Origin: CAZUXY01 sp964624235
GTDB lineage: Bacteria > Spirochaetota > UBA4802 > UBA5368
Length of the DNA stretch: 64,000 nucleotides
Direction of reading: 5' to 3'
NCBI GenBank assembly: GCA_964624235.1
Contig: CAZUXY010000020.1
Coordinates: forward strand, 1-64,000
In this document: positions 41,651 through 50,663 of the stretch, piece by piece
Numbering within the stretch: the first letter of the stretch is position 1
Layout: every line of letters starts with the position of its first letter
Made by a program: the position numbers and the translations under genes
The notes under the pieces: generated by a model
What the model was told of the DNA's origin: nothing
The model's input: only the letters and a program-made list of their open reading frames with translations
The model's database searches: none

Positions 41651-41676
41651 GCCAGGGGTGGACCCTGGCTTTTATT
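41651..41676 (+). terminator. Intrinsic terminator/attenuator between rpsG and fusA
   Basis: GCCAGGG (41651-41657) pairs with CCCTGGC (41663-41669) around GTGGA, followed by TTTTATTTAT. It has all parts of a Rho-independent terminator inside the str operon. Confidence 0.75.
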
Positions 41677-41703
41677 TATCAGGAAATAACAGGAACTCGC
41701 CGG

Positions 41704-43794
41704 ATGGCAAGAGAATTACCATTATCAAGAACGCGTAACATCGGTATAATGGCCCATATCGATGCCGGTAAAACCACACTTACTGAACGCATTCTTTATT
41801 ACACCGGTAAAACCTATAAAATCGGTGAAGTGCATGACGGGACTGCCGAAATGGACTGGATGATCCAGGAAAAAGAAAGAGGGATAACCATAACGGCCGC
41901 CGCCACGACCACTTTCTGGAAAAACACCCGTATTAATATTATTGATACTCCGGGACATGTGGATTTTACCATTGAGGTTGAAAGAAGTCTGAGGGTATTG
42001 GATTCGTCTATAGCTGTATTCGACGGTGTTGCAGGAGTTGAACCGCAGTCCGAAACAGTATGGCGACAGGCGGATCGCTATCACATTCCGAGAATTTGTT
42101 TTATTAATAAAATGGACAGGGTGGGAGCCGATTTCAACCGGTGCCTGGATATGATCAAGTCCAAGCTCAATGCTCTGCCGCTTCCCCTGCAAATCCCTAT
42201 GGGCTCTGAGGATTCTTTTTCAGGCGTAATCGATTTGATCGAGATGAAAGCGATTGTCTGGAACGACCAGAAGGGTGAAAAGTGGGATTATTGTGAAATT
42301 CCATCCGAGTTGAAATCAACGGCGCAACAATACCGGGAGAGGATGATCGAAATACTCGCTGACCATGATGATGCCCTGATGGAATATTACATAGAGGCCA
42401 GGGAACCCGGGGTAGAAGAAATTAAAAGGGCGATCCGCCAGGCCACAATCGCATCAAGGGTGTTTCCCGTATTTTGCGGCAGTGCTTTGAAGAACAAAGG
42501 GGTTCAGCCGGTGTTGGACGCTGTAGTGGACTATCTTCCTTCCCCCAGGGACGTCAGGGCCGTTGAGGGACACAGTATTGATGATCATGAGAAGGTAATT
42601 ACGCGTGAGGCCGGTGACAAGGAACCGTTCTGCGCGCTGGTTTTTAAAATCATGTCAGACCCTTTCGTCGGGAAATTATCTTACATCAGGGTTTACTCGG
42701 GAACACTGAAAACCGGCGAACAGGTGATGAATGTATCTGAAAAGCGGAAAGAGAGGATAGGCCGGATTCTCAGAATGCACGCCAACGACCGGGAAGACGT
42801 TACTGAAGTGTATACCGGGGACATTGTTGCACTGGTGGGAGTTAAATACGCGCGGACCGGAGACACCCTTTGCAGTGAGCAGTCGCCCATACTGCTTGAA
42901 AAAATTGAATTTCCCGAACCGGTAATCTCGGTTGCGATAGAACCCAAAACAAAATCTGATCAGGATAAGATGAACACCGCATTGCGGAGGATGGAAGATG
43001 AAGATCCTTCCTTCAGGGTAAAATCGGATGAGGACACCGGTCAAAACATCATATCGGGAATGGGCGAGCTCCACCTTGATATTATAGTGGACAGGCTTAC
43101 CAGGGAATTCAATGTCAGAGCAAATGTCGGTAAACCGCAGGTAGCTTATAAGGAAACCATTACCAGAAGAGTAGAGTCTGAGCATCGATACGAACGCCAG
43201 ATCGCCGGCAAAGATCAATTCGGTCACGTTGTACTGGAGATGGTACCATTGAAACCCGGCACGGGCTTTCGTTTTTGTTCACGGCTTAAAGGAAAGGAAA
43301 TACCTGATGAGTTCATAGCTTCGATTGAAAGCGGCGCGAGGGATGCCATGGAAGCCGGTGTGCTGGCTGGTTACAAGATGGTGGATATCGAAGTGAATCT
43401 GATAGGCGGCTCATATGTCGATTCGTCCTCGATTGAGAGCGCTTATCGAATTGCAGCCAACATGGCGGTAAGGGAAGGTGCGCGCAAAGGGGAGCCGACG
43501 TTGCTGGAGCCGATAATGAAACTGGAAGTTGTCGTTCCGGAAGAATATATGGGTGATGTCATCAATGATATTAACAGCAGAAGGGGCAAGGTGGATGGAA
43601 TCAATCTGCAGGGAAATCTTAGAGTGATTGAAGCGCATGTTCCTCTATCTGAAGTTTTCGGATACGCGACAGCGGTGCGTTCATTGAGCCAGGGTAGAGC
43701 TTCCCATACCCTCCAGTTTGATCATTATGATATAGTACCTCAGAATATAACTGAGAACATTGTCGGAAGGTTGATGGGAAGAATTAATCAATAG
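41704..43794 (+). CDS. fusA: Elongation factor G
   Basis: The 696-residue translocase has the GTPase motifs GIMAHIDAGKTTLTERILYY, the switch-1 block EKERGITITAAATT, DTPGHVDF and NKMDR, and domains II to V up to LSEVFGYATAVRSLSQGRAS and YDIVPQNI. It is the only EF-G in the window. Its ribosome site is weak (AGGAAC), and it is preceded by a terminator-like hairpin, so its level may be set apart from S12/S7. Confidence 0.98.
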   Translation: MARELPLSRTRNIGIMAHIDAGKTTLTERILYYTGKTYKIGEVHDGTAEMDWMIQEKERGITITAAATTTFWKNTRINIIDTPGHVDFTIEVERSLRVLDSSIAVFDGVAGVEPQSETVWRQADRYHIPRICFINKMDRVGADFNRCLDMIKSKLNALPLPLQIPMGSEDSFSGVIDLIEMKAIVWNDQKGEKWDYCEIPSELKSTAQQYRERMIEILADHDDALMEYYIEAREPGVEEIKRAIRQATIASRVFPVFCGSALKNKGVQPVLDAVVDYLPSPRDVRAVEGHSIDDHEKVITREAGDKEPFCALVFKIMSDPFVGKLSYIRVYSGTLKTGEQVMNVSEKRKERIGRILRMHANDREDVTEVYTGDIVALVGVKYARTGDTLCSEQSPILLEKIEFPEPVISVAIEPKTKSDQDKMNTALRRMEDEDPSFRVKSDEDTGQNIISGMGELHLDIIVDRLTREFNVRANVGKPQVAYKETITRRVESEHRYERQIAGKDQFGHVVLEMVPLKPGTGFRFCSRLKGKEIPDEFIASIESGARDAMEAGVLAGYKMVDIEVNLIGGSYVDSSSIESAYRIAANMAVREGARKGEPTLLEPIMKLEVVVPEEYMGDVINDINSRRGKVDGINLQGNLRVIEAHVPLSEVFGYATAVRSLSQGRASHTLQFDHYDIVPQNITENIVGRLMGRINQ

Positions 43795-43910
43795 GGGGAA
43801 ATTCATAAGGATTCTAAATAGTAGATTCGGGATTAAACTGCAGGGAAATTTGGAAATTTAACACAATTACCCGGAAATAAGGAAAATTTTCATATTTTGA
43901 AATTAATTTG

Positions 43911-43938
43911 TTGACAGAAGAAATGCATATTTTTTAAT
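43911..43938 (+). promoter_or_regulatory. Promoter of tuf
   Basis: TTGACA (43911-43916), 16-base spacer, TTTAAT (43933-43938), in an A/T-rich gap. It leaves a leader of about 200 bases before the tuf ATG. Confidence 0.7.
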
Positions 43939-43966
43939 TCATACACTCGGAATTTGTCCGGAGGAA

Positions 43967-44008
43967 GAGGATTTTTTACCTGTAGGGTCATTCTATCCTC
44001 ATTTTTCT
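43967..44008 (+). promoter_or_regulatory. Terminator-like hairpin in the tuf leader
   Basis: GAGGAT (43967-43972) pairs with ATCCTC (43995-44000), with a possible inner ACC/GGT stem, followed by ATTTTTCTG. It lies about 25 bases after the likely transcription start and could act as an attenuator. Confidence 0.35.
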
Positions 44009-44142
44009 GTCAATAATAAGCTATCAGCTGAATTTTCGGTGGTTTTCTTTGTGAGAATAGCTTTTTTGAAAGCTAATCGGATTGAGGTGACCTTTAACCC
44101 AATTACTGGAAAATCATAGGAATAAATTTAAGGAGAACTACA

Positions 44143-45357
44143 ATGGCAAAAGAGAAATTTGAAAGGACAAAGCCTCATGTTAATGTGGGTACGATCGGTC
44201 ATATCGACCACGGTAAGACCACGTTGACATCTGCAATTACTAAATGCTTGACTTCGGCATATGGCGGGAAGAACAAAGCGATAAGTTTTGACCAGATCGA
44301 TAATGCTCCTGAAGAGAAAGCACGGGGAATAACGATCGCCACTTCACATCAGGAATATGAAACCCCAAAACGACATTACGCACACGTAGACTGTCCGGGT
44401 CATGCTGACTATATAAAGAATATGATTACCGGTGCCGCGCAGATGGACGCGGCAATCCTGGTGGTGGCCGCTACCGACGGCCCCATGCCACAGACAAAGG
44501 AACATGTTCTACTCGCACGCCAGGTTAATGTTCCCTATATCGTTGTGTTCCTTAATAAAGTCGACATGCTCGATCCTAATGACCGCACTGAGCTTATTGA
44601 ACTGGTAGAAATGGAAGTACGCGAACTCCTCAACAAGTATGAGTTTCCCGGCGATGAGATTCCGATCATTCCTGGCTCGGCCCTTAAAGCAATGGAATGC
44701 GGTTGCGGAAAAGCCGAATGTGAATCCTGCGGATCAATCCTCAAGCTGGCTGAAGCACTGGATACTTATATTCCCGAGCCCCAGCGTCAGAAAGATAAAC
44801 CATTTCTTATGCCGATTGAAGACGTTTTCTCCATAACAGGTCGTGGAACCGTTGTTACCGGACGTATCGAAAGAGGTGTAGTAAAAACCGGAGAGGAAGT
44901 AGAGATAGTGGGTTTTGTGGAAACCAAAAAGACGGTTTGTACCGGTGTTGAGATGTTCCGGAAAATTCTTGATGAAGGCATCGCCGGTGATAATGTGGGC
45001 TGTCTGCTCAGGGGAACCGGGAAAGACGAGGTAGAGCGAGGACAGGTGCTTGCAAAACCCGGCTCGATTACTCCCCATAAGAAATTTGAATCCGAAGTAT
45101 ACGTACTTTCTAAAGAAGAAGGCGGGAGACATACCCCGTTTTTCAACAACTACCGTCCTCAGTTTTATTTCAGAACCACCGATGTCACCGGAACCATTAA
45201 TCTGCCCTCCGGAGTGGAAATGGTAATGCCTGGTGATAATATTAAAATGACGGTTGAACTGATTACTCCTATAGCCATGGAAGAAACCCTGCGGTTTGCA
45301 ATCCGCGAGGGTGGAAGGACCGTTGGCGCGGGTGTTGTTGCCAAGATACTGGAATAG
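44143..45357 (+). CDS. tuf: Elongation factor Tu with Cys-rich insert
   Basis: The 404-residue factor delivers aminoacyl-tRNA to the ribosome. GTIGHIDHGKTTLTSAI (P-loop), the switch-1 block EEKARGITIATSH, DCPGHADYIKNMITGAAQMD, NKVDM and GSALK are the G1-G5 elements; domains II and III follow. Between G5 and the next helix is ECGCGKAECESCGS with Cys186, 188, 193 and 196, an insertion absent from E. coli EF-Tu that could bind zinc. GGAGAAC precedes the ATG. It has its own promoter and long leader, consistent with very high expression. Confidence 0.99.
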   Translation: MAKEKFERTKPHVNVGTIGHIDHGKTTLTSAITKCLTSAYGGKNKAISFDQIDNAPEEKARGITIATSHQEYETPKRHYAHVDCPGHADYIKNMITGAAQMDAAILVVAATDGPMPQTKEHVLLARQVNVPYIVVFLNKVDMLDPNDRTELIELVEMEVRELLNKYEFPGDEIPIIPGSALKAMECGCGKAECESCGSILKLAEALDTYIPEPQRQKDKPFLMPIEDVFSITGRGTVVTGRIERGVVKTGEEVEIVGFVETKKTVCTGVEMFRKILDEGIAGDNVGCLLRGTGKDEVERGQVLAKPGSITPHKKFESEVYVLSKEEGGRHTPFFNNYRPQFYFRTTDVTGTINLPSGVEMVMPGDNIKMTVELITPIAMEETLRFAIREGGRTVGAGVVAKILE

Positions 45358-45402
45358 CAAGTCTATTAAAAAATACTTGCAGTAAACCGGGCGTAATCTG
45401 AT

Positions 45403-45437
45403 AGTTGTCAGGCCATTTTTAATATGGGCTGACAACT
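45403..45437 (+). promoter_or_regulatory. Hairpin upstream of rpsJ (S10 operon leader)
   Basis: AGTTGTCAG (45403-45411) pairs over 9 bp with CTGACAACT (45429-45437); two further G-C pairs form past one mismatch. The loop is A/T-rich and no T-tract follows. The position, 70 bases before rpsJ, fits a leader control element. Confidence 0.5.
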
Positions 45438-45507
45438 GTTGTATACATATCATCGGGTTGAAGATGAAAGAAATCAGGAATTAGTTTTTATATACAAGGG
45501 TGCTAAA

Positions 45508-45825
45508 GTGGCGAAGATTACAGGGCAAAAAATAAGGGTGAAGTTACGATCTTTTGATTCGAAATTACTGGATCAGTCAGCGGCTAAAATTGTCGCAACC
45601 ACCAACAGGAGCGGAGCGAGGGTGGCTGGACCAATACCCCTGCCGACGAAGATTGAAAAGTTCTGCGTACTGCGATCGCCGCATGTCAACAAGAAGTCGC
45701 GTGAACAGTTTGAGATAAGAACCTATAAGCGTCTTATCGACATCATTGATCCGAATTCCGATACTGTAGAAGCATTAATGAAGCTCGAACTCCCCGCCGG
45801 TGTCTCGGTTGATATAAAATCCTAA
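45508..45825 (+). CDS. rpsJ: Small ribosomal subunit protein uS10 (NusE)
   Basis: GTG 45508 with AAGGGTG upstream gives 105 residues starting (M)AKITGQKIRVKLRSFDSKLL, the standard S10 size; earlier starts add unrelated residues. VAGPIPLPTKIEKFCVLRSP and KSREQFEIRTYKRLIDI are the family blocks. S10 also acts as NusE with NusB in antitermination. It is the first gene of the S10 operon. Confidence 0.97.
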   Translation: MAKITGQKIRVKLRSFDSKLLDQSAAKIVATTNRSGARVAGPIPLPTKIEKFCVLRSPHVNKKSREQFEIRTYKRLIDIIDPNSDTVEALMKLELPAGVSVDIKS

Positions 45826-45907
45826 TTTTTATTGCACTGAGTGTACACCCTTTTTACTGCAGTTATTGAACAGCAGGGTTAATTTACTGATTTATGGGAT
45901 ATATGTC

Positions 45908-46525
45908 ATGAAAAAAGCGTTGATTGGAAAGAAGATAGGGATGACCCAGTTCATTACCGATGATGGTTCAATGATTCCCGTAACGATATGTGAGCTCGGT
46001 CCCTGTGTTGTGTTACAGAAAAAAACCGAGGAGAAAGACGGGTATGCATCCCTGAAGCTGGGATATTCCGATGTAAAGGAAAAAAGTGTAAGCAGACCGC
46101 ATGCCGCTGATTTTAAAAAGAAGACGCTACCGCTGAAAAAAGTTTTAAAAGAAGTAGAGGTTTTTGATGAAGGCCTTGAGGTTGGAAGTGTGGTGACCTG
46201 TGATATCTTTGAGGAAAACCAGACGGTCAGTATAACGGGTCTTTCCAAGGGGAAGGGATTTGCCGGTGTAATAAAGCGACATGGCTTCGGTGGCGGCCGC
46301 AAGACCCATGGTTCAGATTTCCACAGGGCTCCCGGTTCCATCGGTGCGTGCGCGTTTCCTTCTGAGGTCTGGAAGGGGCAAAAGATGCCGGGACGTCACG
46401 GAAGCAAAAATCTGACCATAAAGAATTTGAAAATAATGAAAATTATAAAAGATAAAAACATTGTTCTCATATCCGGAGCGGTACCCGGCAGAAAGGACAG
46501 CATCATTACCGTAAAGGAAAAGTAG
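45908..46525 (+). CDS. rplC: Large ribosomal subunit protein uL3
   Basis: ATG 45908 gives 205 residues: KKALIGKKIGMTQFITDDGS, then GLSKGKGFAGVIKRHGFGGG, THGSDFHRAPGSIGACAFP and GQKMPGRHGSKNLTIKNL. The Gln of the PGS-IGAC loop region differs from the E. coli methylated GNR(Q)TPG pattern, as in many phyla. It lies near the peptidyl transferase centre. Confidence 0.97.
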   Translation: MKKALIGKKIGMTQFITDDGSMIPVTICELGPCVVLQKKTEEKDGYASLKLGYSDVKEKSVSRPHAADFKKKTLPLKKVLKEVEVFDEGLEVGSVVTCDIFEENQTVSITGLSKGKGFAGVIKRHGFGGGRKTHGSDFHRAPGSIGACAFPSEVWKGQKMPGRHGSKNLTIKNLKIMKIIKDKNIVLISGAVPGRKDSIITVKEK

Positions 46526-46536
46526 GCAGGCTTATT

Positions 46537-47163
46537 ATGGTTCTGGATAAATATTCAAAAGACGGTAAAGTGGTTGGACAGGTGGAATTGAGCGACACTG
46601 TTTTTAATGTGAAGATCAATGACAACCTGATTTATGAACTTATAAAATCGGCTAATGCAAACCTGAGGCAGGGAAACCATTCCACGAAAGAACGGTCATT
46701 TGTCAACGGAGGTGGTGCAAAACCCTGGCGGCAGAAAGGTACCGGTCGTGCCCGTCAGGGAAGTACCCGTTCCCCACAGTGGAGAGGCGGTGGTATCGTG
46801 TTCGGACCATCCCCTCGATGTTATTGCATCGAATTACCCAGGAAAATCCGTCGGGAGGCCTACAGGTCATTACTGTCATTAAAGGCCAAGCAGGGCTTGA
46901 TTAAGATTGTCGAGGATTTTTCTGTTGAAAGCGGCAAAACCAAAGATATTGCCACGATAGGGAAAGCGCTGAATGTTGAAAAAGGAGTGCTTCTTTCGGG
47001 AAGTGAAGATCAGAAGTTGAAACGTGCAATAAGGAACATTCCGTGGTTTGTTTACAACAACGTGAAAAGAATGTCCAGCAGGGATGTTTTTTATTCGAAA
47101 ACATTGCTGATTACCGAAACTGCGGTGAAGTATATCAACGAGAAGTATGCAAAAGGTGAATAA
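46537..47163 (+). CDS. rplD: Large ribosomal subunit protein uL4
   Basis: A 208-residue L4 with the tunnel loop KPWRQKGTGRARQGSTRSPQ and GGGIVFGPSPR. L4 lines the exit tunnel and in E. coli attenuates the S10 operon. Its start is 11 bases after rplC; rplW follows after two bases. Confidence 0.97.
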   Translation: MVLDKYSKDGKVVGQVELSDTVFNVKINDNLIYELIKSANANLRQGNHSTKERSFVNGGGAKPWRQKGTGRARQGSTRSPQWRGGGIVFGPSPRCYCIELPRKIRREAYRSLLSLKAKQGLIKIVEDFSVESGKTKDIATIGKALNVEKGVLLSGSEDQKLKRAIRNIPWFVYNNVKRMSSRDVFYSKTLLITETAVKYINEKYAKGE

Positions 47164-47165
47164 AA

Positions 47166-47450
47166 ATGGATTATAATGACATCATTATAAAACCAGTGTT
47201 ATCGGAGAAAAGTACCGAGCTGAATACTGAAGGTAAGTATGTGTTTCGTGTACCCATGAAAACGAACAAGCACATCATCAAAAAAGCGATAAAGGAAATT
47301 TTCAAAGTGAATGCAGAAACAGTGAACATTATCCGGGTAAGAGGCAAAAGGAAGCGTGTTCGCTATAACTATGGATTCACCCCTGCCTGGAAAAAGGCGA
47401 TAATAACCCTCAAGAAGGGTGAGAAGATAGAAATATTTGAAAAGCAGTAG
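47166..47450 (+). CDS. rplW: Large ribosomal subunit protein uL23
   Basis: A 94-residue L23: IIIKPVLSEKSTELNTEGKY, HIIKKAIKEIFKV and VRGKRKRVRYNYGFTPAWKK. It forms the docking site for trigger factor and SRP at the tunnel exit. Normal length. Confidence 0.97.
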   Translation: MDYNDIIIKPVLSEKSTELNTEGKYVFRVPMKTNKHIIKKAIKEIFKVNAETVNIIRVRGKRKRVRYNYGFTPAWKKAIITLKKGEKIEIFEKQ

Positions 47451-47494
47451 ATCTAAACACTGGCAAGAGTATCGAGTCATTAAAGGAAATTATT

Positions 47495-48319
47495 ATGGGA
47501 ATAAAAAAGTTTAATCCTTCAACATCATCATTACGGTACAAAACCGTATTGACCAAGGAGGAATTGACTTCGGATAAGCCGTTGAAGTCCCTCAGTTTCG
47601 GAAAAAAGGAATTTGCGGGAAGGGGAAGTAAAGGAAGAATATCGGTACGCCGGCGCGGAGGCGGGCACAAGAGAAAATACAGGATTATCGATTTCAAACG
47701 GGACAAGTTCGATATCGAGGGCAAAGTATCAACGCTCGAGTATGATCCCAACCGATCGGCCAATATTGCATTAATCACTTACAGGGACGGTGAAAAACGA
47801 TACATAATCGCTCCAGATTCCCTGCAGGTCGGGGATATTATTCTTTCGGGTGAAAACGCCGAGTACAAGGCCGGTAATTCCATGCCGCTGAAGAACATTC
47901 CCGCCGGAACTAATATTTACAACATTGAACTACATCGGGGAAAAGGTGGCCAGCTTGTTCGGTCTGCGGGAGTGGCTGCCCAGATAACCGCGAAAGAGGG
48001 GGATTATTGTCTTGTTAAGCTTCCCTCCGGCGAAATCAGGAAAATACATAAAGAGTGTTATGCGACAATCGGTGAAGTAGGGAATAAGGATTATAATAAC
48101 ATCACCATAGGCAAGGCGGGACGATCACGATGGTTGAACCATCGTCCCAAGGTTCGTGGCGTGGCCATGAATCCGATCGACCACCCCCTGGGCGGCGGCG
48201 AGGGAAAATCATCAGGTGGAAGGCATCCCGTTTCTCCCACCGGTTTGCCGACCAAGGGTTACAAGACCAGGAAGAAGAAAAAGTACAGCGATAACATGAT
48301 TATAAAAAGAAGGAAGTAG
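47495..48319 (+). CDS. rplB: Large ribosomal subunit protein uL2
   Basis: A 274-residue L2: GRISVRRRGGGHKRKYRIID, the conserved YDPNRSANIALI, and the catalytic-centre loop RGVAMNPIDHPLGGGEGKSS with the key His. The C-terminal TRKKKKYSDNMIIKRR is basic. It is an RNA-binding protein needed for peptidyl transfer. Confidence 0.98.
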   Translation: MGIKKFNPSTSSLRYKTVLTKEELTSDKPLKSLSFGKKEFAGRGSKGRISVRRRGGGHKRKYRIIDFKRDKFDIEGKVSTLEYDPNRSANIALITYRDGEKRYIIAPDSLQVGDIILSGENAEYKAGNSMPLKNIPAGTNIYNIELHRGKGGQLVRSAGVAAQITAKEGDYCLVKLPSGEIRKIHKECYATIGEVGNKDYNNITIGKAGRSRWLNHRPKVRGVAMNPIDHPLGGGEGKSSGGRHPVSPTGLPTKGYKTRKKKKYSDNMIIKRRK

Positions 48320-48321
48320 GT

Positions 48322-48609
48322 ATGTCCCGTTCAATCAAGAAAGGTCCTTATATCGACATTAAGCTTTTCAAAAAAATTGAGGAAATGAATTCAACCAATA
48401 CCAGGAAAGCGATTAAAACCTGGTCTAGGAGATCGACCATTTTCCCTGAGATGATCGGACACACCATTATGGTGCATAATGGTAAGAATTTCATACCGGT
48501 ATACGTTACGGAAAACATGGTTGGCCATAAACTTGGGGAATTCAGCCCGACCCGTACTTACAGGGGCCATACGAGCAAAGACGATAAAGTAGCCAGGAAG
48601 AAAAAATAG
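48322..48609 (+). CDS. rpsS: Small ribosomal subunit protein uS19
   Basis: A 95-residue S19: SRSIKKGPYIDIKLFKKIEE, TWSRRSTIFPEMIGHTIMVH and GHKLGEFSPTRTYRGHTSKD. It starts two bases after rplB. Located in the 30S head near the A site. Confidence 0.98.
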   Translation: MSRSIKKGPYIDIKLFKKIEEMNSTNTRKAIKTWSRRSTIFPEMIGHTIMVHNGKNFIPVYVTENMVGHKLGEFSPTRTYRGHTSKDDKVARKKK

Positions 48610-48623
48610 TCAGGGAATAATCA

Positions 48624-48962
48624 ATGGAAGCCAGAGCAATTACAAAATTTCAAAGAGTTTCCGCATCAAAAGCGCGGCTCGTGGCAAACGAGATTCGGGG
48701 TTACTCTTTTCCCGAAGCGGTGGACGTTCTTAAGGCAATCCCCAGAAAATCATCAAAGATGATACTGAAGACCCTGTATTCCGCCGGTGCCAATGCCAAG
48801 TACCAGAAGCCTGATGTGCTCGAGAAAGATCTCTTCATAAAGAAGATAACCATAGACGTGGGACCTACAATGAAAAGATTCAGGGCACGTGCAAGGGGCA
48901 GGGCATCAAGAATCCGGAAGAGAACCAGTAATATTGTTATTGTGCTGTCGAATGAGGGTTAA
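48624..48962 (+). CDS. rplV: Large ribosomal subunit protein uL22
   Basis: A 112-residue L22: VSASKARLVANEIRGYSFPE, the helix VDVLKAIPRKSSKMILKTLY, and the tunnel loop DVGPTMKRFRARARGRASRI. The loop reaches the exit tunnel next to L4 and is the usual site of macrolide-resistance changes; no such deletion is seen. Confidence 0.97.
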   Translation: MEARAITKFQRVSASKARLVANEIRGYSFPEAVDVLKAIPRKSSKMILKTLYSAGANAKYQKPDVLEKDLFIKKITIDVGPTMKRFRARARGRASRIRKRTSNIVIVLSNEG

Positions 48963-49011
48963 GTCTGCATACTGAAATCTTTTCAGCAAGATACGGGAGA
49001 AGGAATTATTT

Positions 49012-49692
49012 ATGGGACAGAAAGTAAATCCAACAGGGCTGAGACTCGGGATCAATAAAACCTGGGATTCTATTTGGTACGAAGAGAAAAAACAGTTTTC
49101 CAAGTACCTGCATGAAGATCTGGTTATTCAGAAGCATGTGCAGAAAAAGCATAAAAACGCCGGCATTTATAAGGTATGCATTGAAAGGTTCCCCGACAGG
49201 GTGAATGTGAATGTGCATGCTTCAAGGCCTGGACTGCTGATTGGACGAAAGGGTGCTGACATCGAGGTTCTTAAACAGGAATTGCAAAAAATTTCCTCAA
49301 AAAATGTCTATATAAACATTCATGAAGTTAAAAAACCGGAAAAGAATTCCAAGCTTATCGCAGAACAGGTCGCCTCACAGTTGGAATCCAGGTTTCCCTA
49401 TAGAAGAGCGGTGAAACAGGCGATAGCCGGTGCTATCCGTGGTGGCGCACTCGGTGTTAAGGTTAATATTTCGGGAAGGCTTAATGGGGCTGAGATGTCC
49501 AGATCGGAAACCTATAAGGAAGGCAGAATCCCGTTACAGACCCTCCGAGCTGATATAGATTACGGGGTTGCTGAAGCTCTCACCACATTTGGATTGATAG
49601 GCGTTAAGGTATGGATTTACAACGGCGACATTCTCTCGAAAAAGGATGAGAATGAAGAAGACAAGTATTCTGTTAAAAGAAAAACCAAATAG
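49012..49692 (+). CDS. rpsC: Small ribosomal subunit protein uS3
   Basis: A 226-residue S3: MGQKVNPTGLRLGINKTWDS, KH domain (SRPGLLIGRKGADIEVLKQE), VASQLESRFPYRRAVKQAI and SGRLNGAEMSRSETYKEGRI. It shapes the mRNA entry channel. AGAAGG precedes the ATG. Confidence 0.98.
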   Translation: MGQKVNPTGLRLGINKTWDSIWYEEKKQFSKYLHEDLVIQKHVQKKHKNAGIYKVCIERFPDRVNVNVHASRPGLLIGRKGADIEVLKQELQKISSKNVYINIHEVKKPEKNSKLIAEQVASQLESRFPYRRAVKQAIAGAIRGGALGVKVNISGRLNGAEMSRSETYKEGRIPLQTLRADIDYGVAEALTTFGLIGVKVWIYNGDILSKKDENEEDKYSVKRKTK

Positions 49693-49725
49693 TGGACACA
49701 CAAATAAGAGCGTAGGGTTATTGTC

Positions 49726-50136
49726 ATGTTGATGCCGAAGAGGACAAAGTATAGGAAATTACAGCGCGGGAGGATGAGAGGGAAAGCCCAGAGAGGTGCA
49801 ACCCTCGCTTTTGGCGATGTAGCGCTGAAATCTACTGAATGCGGGTATATTTCCAGCCGTCAGATAGAAGCCGCGCGTGTGGCGATTACCCGCAAGGTGA
49901 AAAGGGGTGGAAAACTGTGGATAAGGATTTTCCCCGACCGCCCTATTACCAAAAAACCGGCTGAAACCCGTATGGGTAAAGGAAAAGGGAATCCTGAGGG
50001 ATGGGTAGCAGTGATAAAGCCGGGACGTATCCTTTTTGAACTGGCAGGTGTTAGCGAAGAACTGGCAAAAGATGCACTGAAGATGGCATCATTCAAGCTA
50101 CCGCTGAAAACCAAAATTGTTATAATAGAAAAGTAG
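49726..50136 (+). CDS. rplP: Large ribosomal subunit protein uL16
   Basis: A 136-residue L16 starting MLMPKRTKYRKLQRGRMRGK, the canonical N-terminus, so ATG 49726 is kept over 49732. FGDVALKSTECGYISSRQIE and IFPDRPITKKPAETRMGKGK are family blocks. It is a late assembly protein near the A-site tRNA elbow. Confidence 0.98.
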   Translation: MLMPKRTKYRKLQRGRMRGKAQRGATLAFGDVALKSTECGYISSRQIEAARVAITRKVKRGGKLWIRIFPDRPITKKPAETRMGKGKGNPEGWVAVIKPGRILFELAGVSEELAKDALKMASFKLPLKTKIVIIEK

Positions 50137-50154
50137 TGATCAGGGTAAGATGAC

Positions 50155-50367
50155 ATGAAGGGTAAATTAGAAGAACTTACAATGGAAGAACTGGACCGGA
50201 ACCTGCGGGAATCCAAAGAGGAAATCAGAAAAGAACGCTTTAAAAGCGTTACCAGCAAGGTCGACAATCCGAAAAAGGTCATGCAGTTGAAAAAGCAAAT
50301 CGCCAGAATTCTGACTCTTAAAAGGGAATATGAAATAGGGATTCGGCAGCCTAAGGGAAAAAAATAA
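50155..50367 (+). CDS. rpmC: Large ribosomal subunit protein uL29
   Basis: A 70-residue, two-helix protein: LEELTMEELDRNLRESKEEI, then PKKVMQLKKQIARILTLKRE. Normal size and position between rplP and rpsQ. Located by the tunnel exit with L23. Confidence 0.95.
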   Translation: MKGKLEELTMEELDRNLRESKEEIRKERFKSVTSKVDNPKKVMQLKKQIARILTLKREYEIGIRQPKGKK

Positions 50368-50393
50368 TAGGGTAACGAGGTATTCCCCATATC

Positions 50394-50654
50394 ATGGAGA
50401 CCAAAATCCGAAATAAAAAGCAGTACATTGGAAAAGTAGTCAGCAATAAGATGGATAAAACCATTGTTGTTGAGCTTGAGAGAATGATGATGCATACCCT
50501 GTACAAAAAACCTGTGAAGCGGACCAAAAGGGTCAAGGGTCATGACGAGAAAAATGAATGTTCCATCGGCGATATCGTAAGAATCGAACACACCCGTCCT
50601 CTTTCAAAGGATAAAAGGTACAGACTGGTTGAGATTATAGAGAAGGTGAAATAG
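50394..50654 (+). CDS. rpsQ: Small ribosomal subunit protein uS17
   Basis: An 86-residue S17: KKQYIGKVVSNKMDKTIVVE, KRTKRVKGHDEKNECSIGDI and the C-terminal RPLSKDKRYRLVEI. It binds 16S helices 7 and 11. The call rests on the OB-fold pattern and operon place. Confidence 0.97.
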   Translation: METKIRNKKQYIGKVVSNKMDKTIVVELERMMMHTLYKKPVKRTKRVKGHDEKNECSIGDIVRIEHTRPLSKDKRYRLVEIIEKVK

Positions 50655-50663
50655 GGGTTTGCC

